Shown piece after piece: positions 62,684-64,000 of a stretch of DNA of 64,000 bases (positions are counted from its first letter, which is position 1; each line of letters opens with the position of its first letter). Source of the DNA: WTFY01 sp965203725 (GTDB taxonomy: Bacteria; Pseudomonadota; Gammaproteobacteria; UBA4575). The notes under the pieces are model-generated. The model was not told the origin of the DNA. It saw only the letters and a list, made by a program, of their open reading frames with translations, and made no database searches. The stretch is taken from assembly GCA_965203725.1 (NCBI GenBank), contig CBDBDH010000002.1, positions 725,718 to 789,717 of the forward strand. The letters run 5' to 3'. The translations under genes and the position numbers were made by a program.

Positions 62684-63400
62684 ATGAGCAAACACGCATT
62701 CCCGCCCGCCCTGCTGCCCTTGCTGGCACGGTACGCGGTCAATCCCAAAAACGAGACCTATGCCCTGCGAGGCGTGTGCATCGAGGCCAGTGACGAGTAT
62801 GTCAATCTGGTGGGCACGGACCGGCACCGCCTGACCGTGGTGCGGTGCACGAGCCATCCCGACCGGGTCGAGGGCATCGGCGATTCCTGGAATGCCACGC
62901 TGCGGCAAAGCCGCAACGATGACTATCAGGAAATCATCGTCTCGATGGACGACATCAAGCGCATTAGCCCGACCGACAAGGCGGGCAAGACTCGGGCGGA
63001 GTTCGAGTTCAAGGCGCCCATGCTCGCCACGCTCGCAGGCCGCGAGTTCCATGGCCTGCCCACCGCGTTTCCCGGATGGCGGCGCATCTTCATCAATCAC
63101 GAGGACGCCAAGGATGCCCGCAAGGAGATCCACGCGCCACTGATCGGCATGGATGCAAGATACCTTGCCGATGCCGCGACCGTGGCCGAGAAGGTGATCC
63201 GGGTGGCGATGGGCGCGCGCAAGTTCGCCAAGCATGTGCGACTGACCGTGACGGGTACGGAAGAGCCCGTGTGCATCGAACACTGGGGCGCCTGGCGCAG
63301 ACTGGAGGACGGCAGCGACGGCTTTGGCCTGTCGGTGCGCACCCTGGTCATGCCGCAGCGCCTGCGCAACGTCCCTACCAATGTGAAGGAAGCGGCCTGA
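62684..63400 (+). CDS. Sliding-clamp-like (DnaN-related) protein
   Basis: A 238-residue protein. The stretch ETYALRGVCIEASDEYVNLV-GTDRHRLTVV corresponds to the clamp motif (VATDGHRLA in DnaN), and TFPGWRRIF-type text (FPGWRRIFINHE) recalls the central clamp domain. It is about two thirds of DnaN, so it has two of three domains or is a diverged clamp. It could tether the element's replication or interfere with the host clamp. The ATG at 62684 follows AAAGGAGAAACAAC; longer upstream starts overlap the previous gene and are rejected. Confidence 0.65.
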   Translation: MSKHAFPPALLPLLARYAVNPKNETYALRGVCIEASDEYVNLVGTDRHRLTVVRCTSHPDRVEGIGDSWNATLRQSRNDDYQEIIVSMDDIKRISPTDKAGKTRAEFEFKAPMLATLAGREFHGLPTAFPGWRRIFINHEDAKDARKEIHAPLIGMDARYLADAATVAEKVIRVAMGARKFAKHVRLTVTGTEEPVCIEHWGAWRRLEDGSDGFGLSVRTLVMPQRLRNVPTNVKEAA

Positions 63401-63412
63401 AAACCATGAAAA

Positions 63413-63470
63413 ACCCGGGATCCCGCAGAATCCGGCCTCCAGAGAGGCGTTTTCCGCGGTTTTCCCGGGT
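63413..63470 (+). promoter_or_regulatory. Multi-branched stem in the leader of the next gene
   Basis: Outer stem ACCCGGGA (63413-63420) with TCCCGGGT (63463-63470). Inside is GCCTC-CAGA-GAGGC. It follows the clamp-like gene's stop and precedes AGGAGA at about 63511. Confidence 0.6.
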
Positions 63471-63522
63471 CAGGATGACCCTACCTACCTTACGAACAAT
63501 CAATGACTTAGGAGAAAATGAC

Positions 63523-63861
63523 ATGACAGACGCAAGCGACATCACAGAGCGAGGACAGGCCATTGACTGGGTGGAGAGCACGCTAGAGAGCAATGCCCAC
63601 TACGAGCACGCAAGCCCGTTCCTGCACGACTTTGTAGAGAAGGTCGTCAAGGGCATCCAGAAGCCCGAGGACGACGCCAACACCCTGCAGCAAATCTTCG
63701 AAAAGCTGGACGATCCGGCAGTCAGTGCCGAGGAGATCGCGTTGGGGGGCGATCTGGCATTGTTGATGGAAGCGCTGGATAACGACGGCATGAACCAGAT
63801 CATCAACGAAGCCCTGACCCTTGGCGTGGAGACCTATCGTACCTATCAGAAGGGCGCATAG
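63523..63861 (+). CDS. Acidic helical hypothetical protein
   Basis: A 112-residue acidic helical protein (DITERGQAIDWVESTLESNA, LGGDLALLMEALDNDGMNQI). Not recognised. ATG after AGGAGAAAATGAC. Acidic small proteins of this kind are common in phage early operons. It is followed by a leader hairpin of the TTC-GAG loop family. Confidence 0.65.
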   Translation: MTDASDITERGQAIDWVESTLESNAHYEHASPFLHDFVEKVVKGIQKPEDDANTLQQIFEKLDDPAVSAEEIALGGDLALLMEALDNDGMNQIINEALTLGVETYRTYQKGA

Positions 63862-63873
63862 GCGGATGCGGAT

Positions 63874-63897
63874 ATGCCCATTCTTGCGAGTGGGCAT
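63874..63897 (+). promoter_or_regulatory. Leader hairpin with TTCTTGCGAG loop
   Basis: ATGCCCA (63874-63880), loop TTCTTGCGAG, TGGGCAT (63891-63897). Third member of the 10-base-loop family, before the partial gene at 63941. Confidence 0.7.
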
Positions 63898-63940
63898 TCC
63901 GGATCGGCACGAGCCATCCACAACAAGAAAGGAGAATGAA

Positions 63941-64000
63941 CATGAGACGATTCAGAGTCACGCGCAAACGTACCATCCTGCTGCATTGCCATGCAGGGGA
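63941..64000 (+). CDS. Partial small protein at the window end
   Basis: The start ATG follows AAAGGAGAATGAAC, and 20 codons are visible: MRRFRVTRKRTILLHCHAG. The TILLH stretch recalls the GTMxxLxHE motif of the genes at 61334 and 61848, so it may be a third paralogue. The rest is outside the window. Confidence 0.5.

Overview
The window is a high-GC gammaproteobacterial chromosome segment. The gene order ruvB (3' end), ybgC, tolQ-tolR-tolA-tolB-pal-cpoB, queE, queC, tRNA-Lys is the conserved gammaproteobacterial cell-envelope and queuosine block. The autotransporters, lipoproteins and Slam-like protein also point to a Gram-negative host. I cannot name the species.

Region by region: (1) 1-7077 is core genome: cell division and envelope Tol-Pal genes, queuosine precursor genes and a tRNA-Lys(TTT). 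(2) 7100-22930 is a defence island starting at that tRNA. It holds a P4-type tyrosine integrase, a DUF4268 nuclease-like protein bracketed by a second copy of the integrase 3' end, a two-gene operon of a large adenine methyltransferase and a phospholipase-D/SNF2 helicase fusion, a 1264-residue SIR2 protein, and a DEDDh exonuclease with a C-terminal membrane anchor. (3) 22930-31100 is a mosaic of cargo and debris: an autotransporter remnant, a truncated Slam-like gene, ankyrin and Sel1 repeat proteins, a kinase fragment, an FkbM methyltransferase and a DUF551-like protein. (4) 31300-49760 holds three large related autotransporters. The outer two (A, minus; C, plus) form a big inverted repeat around the middle one (B), which is broken by two +1 frameshifts. 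C carries a seven-copy 7-bp repeat inside its signal region. (5) 49900-64000 is a phage-satellite- or ICE-like element: alpA, a primase-helicase, a TbpB-like lipoprotein, a hidden csrA, an iteron-like origin candidate, a TerS-like protein, and a long operon of small proteins (RadC-like, DUF3085, DUF6573, a sliding-clamp-like protein and others) read from a promoter whose spacer is a palindromic operator.

The most striking signal is in region 5. Four intergenic leaders share one RNA architecture: an invariant 18-nt hairpin with an AGGGAC loop, then a covarying stem enclosing a TGTGTG-loop hairpin and usually a GAAA/AAAA tetraloop hairpin. The invariant hairpin matches the CsrA binding consensus in sequence and topology, and the same element carries its own csrA. 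Other gaps in this operon carry a second hairpin family with a 10-nt loop. This suggests a post-transcriptionally controlled operon. It should be compared with the described radC and DUF3085 RNA motifs before being called new.
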